Notes: generated by a model from the letters alone, not told the origin. Counted from the stretch's first letter, positions 27,101 through 36,656 are shown. The stretch: DNA of 64,000 nucleotides from Parasphingopyxis sp. (GCF_028279465.1 NZ_JANQNS010000014.1:184353-248352), one strand, 5' to 3'. Program-made: numbers and translations.

Positions 27101-27979
27101 CTATGCCGCAGCCGGTATCGGCGCATCCTCAGCGTCGCGCGCAGCCATTTCGTCGGCCCAGTGGAGGATTTCCATCCGGCCGTCGAAATGTTCGACAAGC
27201 GCCGTGCACCCCTCGACCCAGTCGCCGTCATTATAATATTCAACGCCATCGATATCGCGGATTTCGGCGGTGTGGATATGGCCGCAGACGACGCCATCGA
27301 CGCCGCGTTTGCCGGCCTCTTCGGCGACAATTTCCTCGAATTTCGAGATAAACTCGACCGCGTTCTTCACCTTGTGCTTGGCGTGCTTCGAGAGCGACCA
27401 ATAGGGGAGCCCGAGCCGGTTGCGCGCCGCATTGACCCAGCGGTTCAGCGCCATCACGGTCGTATAGGCGATGTCGCCGAGATAGGCGAGCCAGCGATGC
27501 GAGAGCATGATCGCGTCGAACTCGTCGCCGTGCAGAACGAGCAGGCGCCGCCCATCCGCCGTTTCATGGATTGCTTTGCGCCGAATCTCGACCTTCCCGA
27601 AGTTAAGGCCCGTAAACTGCCGAAACATTTCGTCGTGATTGCCCGGAATATAGACGATGCGCGTGCCGCGTCGCGCGCGTTTCAGCACGCGCCAGATCAC
27701 GTCATTATGCTCGGGCGGCCAGTAGAATTTCTTCTTCATCCGCCAGCCATCGATGATGTCGCCGACGAGATACATGGTATCGCTATCCGTGCTGTCGAGG
27801 AAATCGATCAGCATCTCGGCATTGCAACCCTTGGTGCCCAGATGAATGTCGGACACCCAGATCGTCCGGTATTTCTTGCGTTCGCGCCCCGTTTTCGAAT
27901 CCGGCTCGGGACCTGACAGACGCTTGTCCGCCAGATTGAATATCGCTGCGTCTTTCAGATAATCCTGCGGTGCATCCAT
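27101..27979 (-). CDS. LpxH-like metallophosphoesterase (UDP-2,3-diacylglucosamine diphosphatase family)
   Basis: 292-residue calcineurin-like phosphoesterase. Metal ligands are visible in order: SDIHLG near 45-50, VGDIIDG near 74, PGNHDEM near 112, LHGDEFDAI near 150 and CGHIHTA near 228. The YNDGDWVEG segment near 243 is shared with LpxH-like proteins. Co-directional with the GT4 glycosyltransferase. LpxH cleaves UDP-diacylglucosamine in lipid A synthesis, but sphingomonads generally lack classical LPS, so the true substrate is probably another pyrophosphate lipid or nucleotide. Start ATG 27979. Confidence 0.84.
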   Translation of the reverse strand: MDAPQDYLKDAAIFNLADKRLSGPEPDSKTGRERKKYRTIWVSDIHLGTKGCNAEMLIDFLDSTDSDTMYLVGDIIDGWRMKKKFYWPPEHNDVIWRVLKRARRGTRIVYIPGNHDEMFRQFTGLNFGKVEIRRKAIHETADGRRLLVLHGDEFDAIMLSHRWLAYLGDIAYTTVMALNRWVNAARNRLGLPYWSLSKHAKHKVKNAVEFISKFEEIVAEEAGKRGVDGVVCGHIHTAEIRDIDGVEYYNDGDWVEGCTALVEHFDGRMEILHWADEMAARDAEDAPIPAAA

Positions 27980-28100
27980 GACGAACTCCGTTCGTTGCTC
28001 CGCCTCAGAGCCTATGCCGATTCTCTGTTACAGCTAAGCGACGTACTGTCTTCGTTCTGTCATGTTGCCATCGCGCGCTCGCGCCCATAGCAGTGCGCGC

Positions 28101-29768
28101 ATGGCCATCGTCGAAATCCCGGGCAAGCAGGCGCTACGCTATCTGAAGCAGAACAAGGCGGCGAGTTGGGGCAATCGATCGATCGCCAATCGTGTCGAAC
28201 CCATCGCCGCGCCCGCATTCGAGGTTCCGTTCCAACTGGAGCCGGGCGAAAAGATCTACACGATCGGTTCCTGCTTCGCGCGCAATGTCGAAACCGCGCT
28301 GATCCGGAAGGGATATGAGCTGCCGGTGCGCAGGCTGTTCAGCACGCCCGCGTTCGAGGGACTGGAACCGGCGATCGTCAACAATTTCGGGACGCCCTCC
28401 ATCTATCACGAAATCGCCTGGGCCTTCGGCGAGGAGCGGTTCGACGAAGACAAGGCGTTTCTGCAACTTGGCCGGAACAAATATATCGACCTGCATATGG
28501 TCTCGTCATTGCGCCCGGCGCCGCTCGAAACGCTGCGGGCGCGACGTGAGGGACTGTTCACGGCAACCCGCGCACTCGCGGATTGCCGTGTCATCATCAT
28601 GACGCTCGGACTCGTCGAGATCTGGTGGGACGAGGAGACTCAGCTATATCTTAACACCCAGCCGCCACGCGCGGTCCAGCGCAAATCGCCCGACCGCTTT
28701 TCACTGCACGTGCTCGATGTCGCGCAATGCATGGACTATCTCGAACGGGCGCTCGACACGATCTTCCGCAACGGCCGCGCAGACAGCCGCGTCATCCTCA
28801 CCGTGTCGCCGGTACCGATGACCGCGACCCACCGACCGGTCGATGTGATGACAGCCAATGCCTACTCCAAATCCGTACTGCGTGTGGTGTCCGAATATAT
28901 CGTTCAGAAATATGAGCGCGTTAGCTATTTCCCGAGCTATGAGACGGTGACGATCAGCGACCGGCAGCTCGCCTGGATGGACGATCTTGTCCATGTGCGG
29001 GACGAGATGGTCGCCTTCAATGTCGACCGGATGGTCGAAGCCTTTTCCGGCACCGGGAAACGCGCCGAAATCGCCCTACCCCTGCCCGCGCGGGAGACGG
29101 CGCCGGACGTCAAGGCAAGCTTTCTCGCCGAGGAGGCCCGGCACGCCCGTCTACGCGGCGACAATGCCTTTTTCGAAGAGCATCGTGACGCCGTCGATTC
29201 GTCGGCTGCCTTCGCCATCGAATATGCCCGGCTCTTGAAGAAATCCCAAGCATATGACGAAGCCGTCGCGGTTCTCGCGCCGCATGACAGTGTAGAAGCA
29301 CAGCTGCTCCGGGCGAGATGCTTTATCGACGCCGGCGATTATCAGGCAGCGACGGAGGCCGCCGAACGGGTCTGCGACGCGGGCCATAAGGGCGTGCCGC
29401 AATGGCGGGTTCTGCTGGAGGCGATCACCAAGCGCGGTGCCGCATTGGACGAACTGGAAGCGATCGAAGAGAAATGGCGCGCCGCCGCGATCGGCATACC
29501 CCATGTCGTGCAGCTGCATTGCGGCGTGGCAATGCGCGACTCGGGTTTTCTCGACGCCGCACTCGATCGGCTCGAACGCGCTGCCGACTCTCCGCTCGCG
29601 AAGATCATGGCGTTTATCGAACTGGCCCAGTGTCAGCTCGCCGCGGGTAATCCGGAGGCTGCTATAGACACCCTGCGGGAATGCGCTCCCGAAACCGACC
29701 CGCAAAAGCGCGCCATCCGGTCGATTCGCGCAGAGGCCGAAGAGATGCTCAGCGAACGCAGCAAATAA
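28101..29768 (+). CDS. GSCFA-domain protein with C-terminal TPR-like region
   Basis: 555-residue cytosolic protein. The GSCFA signature is exact at 56-60 (TIGSCFARNVE), in the SGNH-like esterase/acyltransferase-type domain (about 50-330) that also holds IIMTLGLVEIWW near 170 and TVSPVPMTATH near 235. Residues about 360-545 are helical repeats resembling TPR (AFAIEYARLLKKSQ, VAVLAPHDSVEAQLLR). Start ATG 28101 was chosen over 28062 because coding composition begins there. GSCFA proteins occur with polysaccharide genes; none is adjacent here. The substrate is unknown. Confidence 0.83.
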   Translation: MAIVEIPGKQALRYLKQNKAASWGNRSIANRVEPIAAPAFEVPFQLEPGEKIYTIGSCFARNVETALIRKGYELPVRRLFSTPAFEGLEPAIVNNFGTPSIYHEIAWAFGEERFDEDKAFLQLGRNKYIDLHMVSSLRPAPLETLRARREGLFTATRALADCRVIIMTLGLVEIWWDEETQLYLNTQPPRAVQRKSPDRFSLHVLDVAQCMDYLERALDTIFRNGRADSRVILTVSPVPMTATHRPVDVMTANAYSKSVLRVVSEYIVQKYERVSYFPSYETVTISDRQLAWMDDLVHVRDEMVAFNVDRMVEAFSGTGKRAEIALPLPARETAPDVKASFLAEEARHARLRGDNAFFEEHRDAVDSSAAFAIEYARLLKKSQAYDEAVAVLAPHDSVEAQLLRARCFIDAGDYQAATEAAERVCDAGHKGVPQWRVLLEAITKRGAALDELEAIEEKWRAAAIGIPHVVQLHCGVAMRDSGFLDAALDRLERAADSPLAKIMAFIELAQCQLAAGNPEAAIDTLRECAPETDPQKRAIRSIRAEAEEMLSERSK

Positions 29769-29792
29769 CCGAAATTAGTCCCCGTTTCGGCA

Positions 29793-30791
29793 TCATGTGA
29801 CCAATATGATCTTCCCGATATGCGCGCCCGCTTCCATACGTTCATGCGCGGCAGCGGCATCAACCAGCGGGAAGCTTTGATCCATCACGGGCCGTAGCTT
29901 GCCGTCGATGACATAGGGCCAAGCCGTCTTTTCGATTTCATCCGCGAGCAGGCCCTTAAACTCTGCCGACCGCGCCCGGAGCGTCGATCCGGTCAGGGTC
30001 AGCCGTCGGCTCATGACCTGCGCCATGTTGATCGTGGCTTCGAGACCACCTTGGACAGCGATCGTCACATGTCGGCCATCCTCTTTCAGGCATTGAAGAT
30101 TGCGGGCCACATAGTCGCCCGCGACCATGTCGATAACGATCTCGACGCCTGCGCCGTCGGTGATGCGCTTCACCTCTTCGACGAAATCCTGGCTCTTATA
30201 GTTGATCGCATGCGCCGCGCCGATCTCCTTGGCCGCATCGCACTTCTCGTCGCTGCCACAGGTTACGATGATCGTCAGCCCGAACAGCTTGCCGAGCATG
30301 ATCGCCATCGAGCCGATACCGCTTGTGCCGCCATGGACGAGCGCGGTTTCGCCTTCGCGCGCATAGGCGCGTTCGAACAGATTGTGCCACACGGTGAACA
30401 GCGTTTCCGGCAAGGCGGCCGCTTCCTGCAGCGACAGGCCCTCCGGCACGGGCAGGCATTGCACGACAGGCGCTACGCAATATTCGGCATAACCACCGCC
30501 GGCGACGAGCGCGCAGACCTGCTGCCCCATCACCGCATCGTCGACGCCCTCGCCCAGTGCAACGACCGTACCGGCGATCTCGAGACCTGGGATCGATGGC
30601 GCGCCGGGCGGCGGCGGATAAAAACCCTTGCGTTGCACGATATCGGGACGGTTGACGCCGGCGGCCGCCACCTGGACGAGCACCTCGCCTGCGGCAGGCT
30701 CTGGCACGGAGCGCGTCACCGGCTGAAGCACCCCGGGTCCGCCCGGATCTTCCATGTCGATAGCCGTCATCTGTTCGGGCAGCGCCGCCAT
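29793..30791 (-). CDS. Quinone oxidoreductase, PIG3-type zinc-independent MDR
   Basis: 332-residue medium-chain reductase without zinc ligands. VNRPDIVQRKGFYPPPPGAP near 47, the NADPH-binding ALVHGGTSGIGSMAI near 143 and IIVTCGSDEKCDA near 170 identify the TP53I3/QorB-like group, which reduces quinones with NADPH. Start ATG 30791. Monocistronic, divergent from the DUF1192 gene. Confidence 0.9.
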   Translation of the reverse strand: MAALPEQMTAIDMEDPGGPGVLQPVTRSVPEPAAGEVLVQVAAAGVNRPDIVQRKGFYPPPPGAPSIPGLEIAGTVVALGEGVDDAVMGQQVCALVAGGGYAEYCVAPVVQCLPVPEGLSLQEAAALPETLFTVWHNLFERAYAREGETALVHGGTSGIGSMAIMLGKLFGLTIIVTCGSDEKCDAAKEIGAAHAINYKSQDFVEEVKRITDGAGVEIVIDMVAGDYVARNLQCLKEDGRHVTIAVQGGLEATINMAQVMSRRLTLTGSTLRARSAEFKGLLADEIEKTAWPYVIDGKLRPVMDQSFPLVDAAAAHERMEAGAHIGKIILVT

Positions 30792-30868
30792 GCCTGTCCC
30801 CCCTGTTCTGCACGTCGAGCGCGCGCTGCCATATTGACAGGCGGGGGTCGAGGGTCAACGTTAGGCAC

Positions 30869-31066
30869 ATGGATTTGGACGAACTTTTCGCCAAAAGGCC
30901 CGGCGATCCCCTGACCCTGTTGTGCAAGGAGGATCTCGACCCGCTGTCCGTCGACGAACTGGAAGCGAGAGTCGAAGCGCTCAAGGGCGAAATCGCGCGG
31001 GTAAAGGCTCAAATCGATGGGGCCGTATCCCATCGCAAAGCCGCGGACGAGCTGTTCAAGCGATGA
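30869..31066 (+). CDS. DUF1192 family small protein
   Basis: 65-residue acidic protein of the alphaproteobacterial DUF1192 family. LSVDELEARVEALKGEIARVKAQI (about 27-50) is a predicted coiled coil, followed by a short basic tail. Function is unknown. It sits 77 bp downstream of the divergent quinone oxidoreductase start and 145 bp upstream of clpA. Confidence 0.85.
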   Translation: MDLDELFAKRPGDPLTLLCKEDLDPLSVDELEARVEALKGEIARVKAQIDGAVSHRKAADELFKR

Positions 31067-31132
31067 GGACAGGCGCCGAAATCTCGCCGAAACCGGCGAA
31101 TTCCGGGACTTTTCCGACTGAAAATATTCCTT

Positions 31133-31154
31133 TTGTTAACTTTTTCGTTAACCA
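31133..31154 (+). promoter_or_regulatory. Twin GTTAAC motif upstream of clpA
   Basis: Two copies of the palindrome GTTAAC start at 31135 and 31147 (TTAA-8-TTAA). The spacing differs by one from the canonical CtrA box TTAA-N7-TTAA. The flanking stretch is AT-rich relative to the window and lies 60-75 bp before the clpA start, so it probably belongs to the clpA promoter. Regulator identity is not established. Confidence 0.35.
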
Positions 31155-31211
31155 TTCCCATATAGGCTTTACCGCGTCTCAGCTGTGTAGAGACCGGCAA
31201 GGAGTTAACTA

Positions 31212-33536
31212 ATGCCCTCTTTTGCTCGTGAACTGGAACAGACGCTGCATAATGCGCTCGCGGAAGCCGCGAACCGCAAACATGAATATGCGACGCTCGA
31301 ACATCTGCTGCTCGCGCTGACGGACGACGACCATGCCGCCCAAGTGATGACCGCGTGCGGGGTCGAGATTTCCGAACTGCAGGAAGCCGTCGCCGTCTAT
31401 CTGGACAACGAGCTTGAGGCGCTGCGCATCGATGGCGCGACCGACCCCTCCCCCACAAGCGGTTTTCAGCGCGTCGTCCAACGCGCGATCCTGCACGTGC
31501 AGTCTTCCGGCCGCGATGAGGTGACGGGCGCGAACGTGCTCGTCGCGCTTTTCTCCGAGCGCGAAAGCTATGCCGTCTATTTCCTTCAACAGCAGGATAT
31601 GAGCCGGCTCGACGCGGTCAGCTATATCTCGCACGGCGTCGGCAAGGGCGAAGCGATCAGCGAGAGCCGCGAGATCAGCGGCACCGAAGAGGAAGAGCAG
31701 CCCGAACAGAAAACCGGCGGCAAGAAAAAGACCGAAAGCGCGCTCAAACAGTTCTGCGTCAATCTCAACGAGAAAGCCGAGGCGGGCAAAATCGACCCGC
31801 TGATCGGCCGCACGACCGAAGTCGACCGGACCGTGCAGATTCTCTGCCGCCGTTCGAAGAACAATCCGCTCTATGTGGGCGAACCGGGCGTCGGGAAGAC
31901 CGCCATCGCCGAAGGACTCGCCCGCCGTATCACCGAAGGCGACGTGCCCGATGTGCTCGAACCCGCCGTGATCTATGCGCTCGACATGGGGGCGCTACTC
32001 GCGGGCACGCGTTACCGTGGCGATTTCGAGGAACGCTTGAAGGCCGTTGTCGCCGAGCTGGAGAAAAAGCCGCATGCGATCCTGTTTATCGACGAGATTC
32101 ACACCGTTATCGGCGCTGGCGCCACTTCGGGCGGAGCGATGGATGCGTCCAACCTCCTGAAACCCGCCCTGTCGAGCGGCACTATCCGCTGTATCGGCTC
32201 GACGACGTACAAGGAGTTCCGCAACCATTTCGAGAAGGACCGGGCCCTGCTCCGGCGCTTCCAGAAGATCGACATCAACGAGCCGACGATCGACGAAACC
32301 GTCAAGATCCTCCAGGGCCTGCGCCCGCATTATGAGGAGCACCACAACGTCAAATATACGCAGGATGCGATCAAGGCCGCGGTGGAACTTTCCTCGCGCT
32401 ACATCAACGACCGGAAGCTGCCGGACAAGGCGATCGACGTGATCGACGAAACCGGTGCGAGCCAGATGCTTGTTGCGCCGTCCAAGCGCCGCAAGATGAT
32501 CACACCGAACGAGATCGAGCAGGTTATTTCGATGATGGCGCGGATTCCACCCAAACAAGTGTCAACCGATGACAAGCAGGCGCTGGAATCGCTCGATACC
32601 GATCTCAAGCGCGTCGTTTTCGGTCAGGATCTGGCGATCGAGACTCTCGCCTCGGCGATCAAGCTCAGCCGCGCGGGTCTGCGCGAGCCCCACAAGCCGA
32701 TCGGCAATTATCTGTTCACCGGCCCGACCGGCGTCGGCAAGACCGAGGTTGCGCGCCAGCTCTCCTCGATCATGGGCATTCCGCTCGAGCGGTTCGATAT
32801 GAGCGAATATATGGAGCGGCACAGCGTGAGCCGCCTCATCGGCGCGCCTCCCGGCTATGTCGGTTACGATCAGGGCGGCCTGCTGACCGACGCCGTCGAT
32901 CAGCATCCGCATTGCGTGCTGCTGCTCGACGAGATCGAGAAAGCCCATCCAGACCTGTTCAACGTGCTGTTGCAGGTCATGGATAATGGCAAGCTCACCG
33001 ATCATCACGGCAAGACGGTCGATTTCCGCAACGTTATCCTGATCATGACGACCAATGCGGGCGCCGCAGACATGGCGAGCGAAGGCATCGGTTTCGGTGA
33101 TATCTCGAAAGAGGATGCAAGCGAAGAAGCGGTGAAAAAGATGTTCACCCCCGAATTCCGCAACCGTCTCGATGCAATCGTGCCCTTTGGCTATCTGCCG
33201 CCGGCCGTGGTCGCCCGCGTCGTCGACAAGTTCATCCTCGAACTCGAACTGCAGCTCGCCGACCGTGAAGTGCATATCAAGCTCGACGACGAGGCAAAGA
33301 CCTGGCTGACCGAGCGCGGCTATGACAAGCTTTATGGCGCCCGCCCGATGGGCCGGCTGATCCAGGAAAAGGTCAAACAGCCGCTCGCCGAAGAGCTGTT
33401 GTTCGGCAAACTCGTCAATGGCGGCGAAGTCGATGTGACCGTGAAGGACGACGCGCTCGACTTCCAGCTCACCCCGGCCCCGCCCAAGCGCAAACCGCCG
33501 AAGAAAAAGAAAAAGAAGGCGGCCAAAGAGAGCTAG
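31212..33536 (+). CDS. clpA: ATP-dependent Clp protease ATP-binding subunit ClpA
   Basis: 774-residue class I Clp/Hsp100 unfoldase. Two Clp-N repeats occupy about 1-145 ([12 protein letters not shown] at the start), then AAA+ module 1 with Walker A GEPGVGKT near 221 and module 2 with [11 protein letters not shown] near 503. An IGF loop (SEGIGFGD near 622) docks on ClpP. A Lys-rich tail follows. It unfolds N-degron and ssrA-tagged substrates for ClpP. ATG 31212 follows AAGGAG. The adaptor gene clpS is not next to it. Confidence 0.96.
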   Translation: MPSFARELEQTLHNALAEAANRKHEYATLEHLLLALTDDDHAAQVMTACGVEISELQEAVAVYLDNELEALRIDGATDPSPTSGFQRVVQRAILHVQSSGRDEVTGANVLVALFSERESYAVYFLQQQDMSRLDAVSYISHGVGKGEAISESREISGTEEEEQPEQKTGGKKKTESALKQFCVNLNEKAEAGKIDPLIGRTTEVDRTVQILCRRSKNNPLYVGEPGVGKTAIAEGLARRITEGDVPDVLEPAVIYALDMGALLAGTRYRGDFEERLKAVVAELEKKPHAILFIDEIHTVIGAGATSGGAMDASNLLKPALSSGTIRCIGSTTYKEFRNHFEKDRALLRRFQKIDINEPTIDETVKILQGLRPHYEEHHNVKYTQDAIKAAVELSSRYINDRKLPDKAIDVIDETGASQMLVAPSKRRKMITPNEIEQVISMMARIPPKQVSTDDKQALESLDTDLKRVVFGQDLAIETLASAIKLSRAGLREPHKPIGNYLFTGPTGVGKTEVARQLSSIMGIPLERFDMSEYMERHSVSRLIGAPPGYVGYDQGGLLTDAVDQHPHCVLLLDEIEKAHPDLFNVLLQVMDNGKLTDHHGKTVDFRNVILIMTTNAGAADMASEGIGFGDISKEDASEEAVKKMFTPEFRNRLDAIVPFGYLPPAVVARVVDKFILELELQLADREVHIKLDDEAKTWLTERGYDKLYGARPMGRLIQEKVKQPLAEELLFGKLVNGGEVDVTVKDDALDFQLTPAPPKRKPPKKKKKKAAKES

Positions 33537-33558
33537 GCCACAGCCATTTTGATCATGT

Positions 33559-33595
33559 GTTCGGGCGAGCGGTTCTTCGGGCCGCTCGCCCGAAC
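33559..33595. terminator. Strong hairpin between convergent clpA and HxlR genes
   Basis: A perfect 14-bp stem pairs 33559-33572 (GTTCGGGCGAGCGG) with 33582-33595 (CCGCTCGCCCGAAC) around a 9-nt loop. It is not followed by a long T-run on either strand, so termination may be weak or act bidirectionally. It lies in the 64-bp gap between two converging genes. Confidence 0.65.
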
Positions 33596-33600
33596 TGTAT

Positions 33601-34302
33601 CTAGCCCTGTTCGGAAAGCTTGTCCGGCAAGACGAACAGTGTGACGAACCGCTCGAACAGCGCGCGGTCCCCATCGACTGTGAGCAGGCCGTTCGTCTCC
33701 AGATCGCCAAGCGCTTCGCCGCCATAGACGACCGCCGCCAGCATCGTCGGCGCACCCGCCACGCGGACATCCGCCGTGTCCGGATCGCCCCGCTCAACGG
33801 CGATATCGCCGTCGCGGACATGCGCGACGAAGCTGTCGTCGCCGAGCCGGAAACCGAACCGCGCATCCATTTCCCCCGCTCGTTCGGCATCGATCATCGT
33901 GCGAAACGACATCATGATCGACGCCGCACTCAGTGGCAGGCTCGGATCGTGTTCGGGGTGCCGCGTCGCCCAGCGGCCGAGCATCTGCACGAGCGGTTCC
34001 GCCTCATAGCCCCACTCCGTCAGTTCATAGACCTGCACCAAGGCCGGCGACGGCAGCTTGCGCTTCGTGAGAATACGGTTCGCTTCGAGCCGCTCCAGCC
34101 GCTGCGTCAGAATATTCGCACTGATGTCCGGTAGCCCGGCGCGGAGTTCGGAAAACCGCCGCGGCCCAAACATCAGCTCGCGCAAAATCAGGATCGACCA
34201 GCGTTCGCCGATCAGATCGAGCGCGAAGGCTGTCCCACACGCATCGTTATACCAGCGTTTTCGGTTCGATTCATCGCTTTTGGTTCTTTTTTCTAACTTC
34301 AC
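33601..34302 (-). CDS. HxlR-family transcriptional regulator
   Basis: 233-residue winged-helix regulator. The HxlR domain (about 15-105) has the family features CGTAFALDLIGERWSILILREL and GLPDISANILTQRLERL. The extra C-terminal 110 residues (RFGFRLGDDSFV to ALFERFVTLFVLP) look like a small SCP2-type lipid-binding domain, seen in some HxlR proteins. Start must be GTG at 34302, since a stop codon lies five codons upstream and no ATG is near the N-terminus; no ribosome-binding site precedes it, so the transcript may be leaderless. Divergent from the 34413 operon, which it probably represses. Confidence 0.85.
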   Translation of the reverse strand: MKLEKRTKSDESNRKRWYNDACGTAFALDLIGERWSILILRELMFGPRRFSELRAGLPDISANILTQRLERLEANRILTKRKLPSPALVQVYELTEWGYEAEPLVQMLGRWATRHPEHDPSLPLSAASIMMSFRTMIDAERAGEMDARFGFRLGDDSFVAHVRDGDIAVERGDPDTADVRVAGAPTMLAAVVYGGEALGDLETNGLLTVDGDRALFERFVTLFVLPDKLSEQG

Positions 34303-34319
34303 AGTTGTTTTTGATAACT
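34303..34319. promoter_or_regulatory. Candidate HxlR operator
   Basis: The inverted repeat AGTTGT (34303-34308) / ATAACT (34314-34319), separated by 5 bases, abuts the GTG start of the HxlR gene and lies upstream of the divergent DUF1428 operon. It is the only obvious dyad in the shared 110-bp promoter region. Binding is inferred from position and symmetry. Confidence 0.4.
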
Positions 34320-34412
34320 ACTCTGTCATCATATGCCAAGAGCGAGTCGTTGGGAGGCGACCGGGACGACTGCCCCCAAACCGTAACCGAACGACGCTAA
34401 GGGAGAGACAGA

Positions 34413-34793
34413 ATGAGCTATATCGACGGATTCGTGATCGCCTGTCGGGAGGACAACAAGGACGCTTTTGTCCGCCATGCGGAAACGGCCGATCAGGTCT
34501 TCATGGACCTTGGGGCCACGCGCATTCTCGAATGCTGGCAGGACGACGTCTCGGAGGGCAAGACCACCGATTTCTTCAAGGCTGTGAAAGCCGAAGATGG
34601 CGAGGCCGTCATCTTTTCCTGGATAGAATGGCCCGACAAGGCGACGCGCGACGCGGCCATGCAGAAGATGGAAGAGATGATGGAAAACCCAACGGCCGAT
34701 CCGCGCATGGACCCGGAGAAGAACCCGATGCCGTTCGACGGCGCGCGGCTCATCTATGGCGGTTTCACGCCTGTCGTCACGCTCGAAAAATAG
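34413..34793 (+). CDS. DUF1428 family protein
   Basis: 126-residue DUF1428 protein of the dimeric alpha-beta barrel type. The family ends MSYIDGFVIACRE and MPFDGARLIYGGF (near residues 107-119) are both present. Function unknown. First gene of a plus-strand run (DUF1428, GST, SnoaL-like, two VOC proteins) divergent from an HxlR regulator, with GGGAGAGA before ATG 34413. Confidence 0.9.
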   Translation: MSYIDGFVIACREDNKDAFVRHAETADQVFMDLGATRILECWQDDVSEGKTTDFFKAVKAEDGEAVIFSWIEWPDKATRDAAMQKMEEMMENPTADPRMDPEKNPMPFDGARLIYGGFTPVVTLEK

Positions 34794-34814
34794 GCGAAAA
34801 ACAGGAGCGACGCG

Positions 34815-35477
34815 ATGACCGTCACCATCACCGCCTTCAAATGGGTACCGGATTTTGCCCAGGGCTATGTCCGCGATCTCCGGCCGCGCTGGGCCTGCCA
34901 TGAGATCGGCCTCGATTATGAAGAGCGGCTCATCGACAGCGATCCGAAACCCGAAAGCTATTTCAGTGAACAGCCTTGGGGCCAGGTGCCCGTACTCGAC
35001 GATACCGGCGTGCATCTGTTCGAAAGCGGCGCGATCCTGATGCATCTGGCGGAAAAGGACGAACGGCTGATGCCGCGCGATCCCCAGGGCCGGGCGAGCA
35101 CGATCAGTTGGCTGTTCGCGGCGTTCAACAGTATAGAACCCTGGATGTTCGAACTGGCGACCGTCGATATCTTCGCGAAGGGCGAGGAATGGGCGGAGCT
35201 GCGCCGCCCGAGCCTTTTGGAGACGATCGGCGCGCGGTTCGACCGGCTCACAGATGCGCTGGGCGAGAAGGGCTATCTGGTCGGCGATTTCACCGTCGCC
35301 GATATCGCGATGGCGACCGTTTTACGCGAGGCGGGCGATACCGATCTCGTTGCCACCCGCCCTGCCCTCGCCGCCTATGTCGATCGCTGTCTGGCGCGGC
35401 CCAGCTTCGAGAAAGCGCTGGCCGATCAGTTGGCCGCTTTCGAAAAACACACACCGCAACAGGAACCAGCGGCATGA
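34815..35477 (+). CDS. Glutathione S-transferase family protein
   Basis: 220-residue soluble GST fold. The thioredoxin-like domain (about 1-85) holds PWGQVPVLDDTGVHLFESGAI near 55-75, where glutathione's gamma-glutamyl group binds at ES; the C-terminal helical domain contains VGDFTVADIAMATVL near 155. ATG 34815 follows AGGAG. It overlaps the next gene by ATGA (35474-35477). Probably conjugates glutathione to electrophiles. Confidence 0.9.
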   Translation: MTVTITAFKWVPDFAQGYVRDLRPRWACHEIGLDYEERLIDSDPKPESYFSEQPWGQVPVLDDTGVHLFESGAILMHLAEKDERLMPRDPQGRASTISWLFAAFNSIEPWMFELATVDIFAKGEEWAELRRPSLLETIGARFDRLTDALGEKGYLVGDFTVADIAMATVLREAGDTDLVATRPALAAYVDRCLARPSFEKALADQLAAFEKHTPQQEPAA

Positions 35478-35851
35478 ACAACGTGTCGCCCGTCGCAATC
35501 GCAAAGGGCGTGTTCCGTGCCTATGCCGACGACGACAGGGAAGCGATCGAGAAACTGATCGCGCCGAATTTTCGTTTCATGAGCCCCTATGACAATGGAC
35601 TCGATCGCGAGACATATTTGGCGCGCTGCTGGCCGACACACAAAAATGTGAAAGACTATCGCTTCCCTCGCGCTATCGAGATTGGCGCAGAAGTGATGGT
35701 TACCTACGAACTGGAGATGCACGACGGCAGGACGTTCCGAAACACGGAAATCCTGACCGTGGAGAACGGCCAGCTCGTCGCCGCCGAAGTCTATTTCGGC
35801 TGGAACATTCCCCATGACGCCCCTGAAGGCGGTTTCAAAGACGCAATATGA
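35474..35851 (+). CDS. SnoaL-like (NTF2-fold) protein
   Basis: 125-residue NTF2/SnoaL-like protein. IAKGVFRAYADDDREAIEKLIAPNFRFMSP (about 9-38) is the family helix-turn-strand start and FRNTEILTVENGQLVAAEVYF near 88-108 is the conserved last strand pair. No catalytic residues are certain. Translation is coupled to the GST gene. It may be an isomerase or ligand-binding protein of the same detoxification operon. Confidence 0.82.
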   Translation: MNNVSPVAIAKGVFRAYADDDREAIEKLIAPNFRFMSPYDNGLDRETYLARCWPTHKNVKDYRFPRAIEIGAEVMVTYELEMHDGRTFRNTEILTVENGQLVAAEVYFGWNIPHDAPEGGFKDAI

Positions 35852-35864
35852 CAGGAGAGAGATA

Positions 35865-36644
35865 ATGCCCAACAAACATGGCGATTTCATCTGGTATGAA
35901 CTGACGACGTCGGACGCCGATGCGGCCAAGGATTTCTACAGCGCAGTGCTCGGCTGGACTTGGGAGACGTCCGAAGGGCAGCCCGATATGCCCTACTACC
36001 TCTTTTCGATGAACGGCACGCAAGTCGGCGGGATGATGGCGCTGACCGACGAGATGCGCGAAAATGGCGCGGTGCCCGCCTGGCTCGGCTATATCGGCGT
36101 CGACGATGTCGATAAGAGCGCCGAGGCGATCGCGGCTGCCGGGGGCGCCGTCCATATTCCGCCCACCGACATTCCCGATGTCGGCCGCTTCGCCATGGTC
36201 AACGATCCGCAGGGCGCATTCTTCTATATCATGCGCGGCGCATCGGACGAGGAAAGCGATAGCTTCGCCGCCACCGAACCCAAGGTCGGTCATTGCGCCT
36301 GGAACGAGCTACTCACCACCGATCCGGAAGCCGCGATCGCCTTTTACGGTGCGCAGTTCGGCTGGGAGAAGACCGAGGAGATGGATATGCCGCCAATGGG
36401 CAAATATCACATGCTCGGCCATGGCTATGGCCTCGGCGGCGTCATGCAGAAGCCCGAGCAGATGCCGGTATCGGCCTGGACCTTCTATTTCCGCGTGCCC
36501 GATATCGATGCGGCGCTCGCCACCGTGAAGGAAAAAGGCGGCCAGCCGTTCACCGAACCGATGGAAATTCCCGGCGACGAATTCACGATCAGCGCCATGG
36601 ACCCGCAAGGTGCGCCCTTCGCGCTCGTCGGCAAACGCCTTTAG
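35865..36644 (+). CDS. VOC-family (glyoxalase-like) protein with two domains
   Basis: 259-residue protein with two vicinal-oxygen-chelate repeats. Repeat 1 starts GDFIWYELTTSDADAAKDFYSAVLGW (6-31) and repeat 2 starts GHCAWNELLTTDPEAAIAFYGAQFGW near 138-163, the same paired beta-alpha-beta signature. The ATG 35865 follows AGGAGAGAG. Metal ligands cannot be assigned with certainty. Part of the HxlR-linked operon with GST; a role in handling electrophilic aldehydes is inferred from family. Confidence 0.86.
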   Translation: MPNKHGDFIWYELTTSDADAAKDFYSAVLGWTWETSEGQPDMPYYLFSMNGTQVGGMMALTDEMRENGAVPAWLGYIGVDDVDKSAEAIAAAGGAVHIPPTDIPDVGRFAMVNDPQGAFFYIMRGASDEESDSFAATEPKVGHCAWNELLTTDPEAAIAFYGAQFGWEKTEEMDMPPMGKYHMLGHGYGLGGVMQKPEQMPVSAWTFYFRVPDIDAALATVKEKGGQPFTEPMEIPGDEFTISAMDPQGAPFALVGKRL

Positions 36645-36656
36645 ACAGGCCCCGCC

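Noticed and set aside
26129..27916. Plus-strand frame of about 595 codons across the GT4 and phosphoesterase genes
   Set aside because: It runs antisense across two clear genes and through their intergenic gap, with no recognisable motif or ribosome-binding site.
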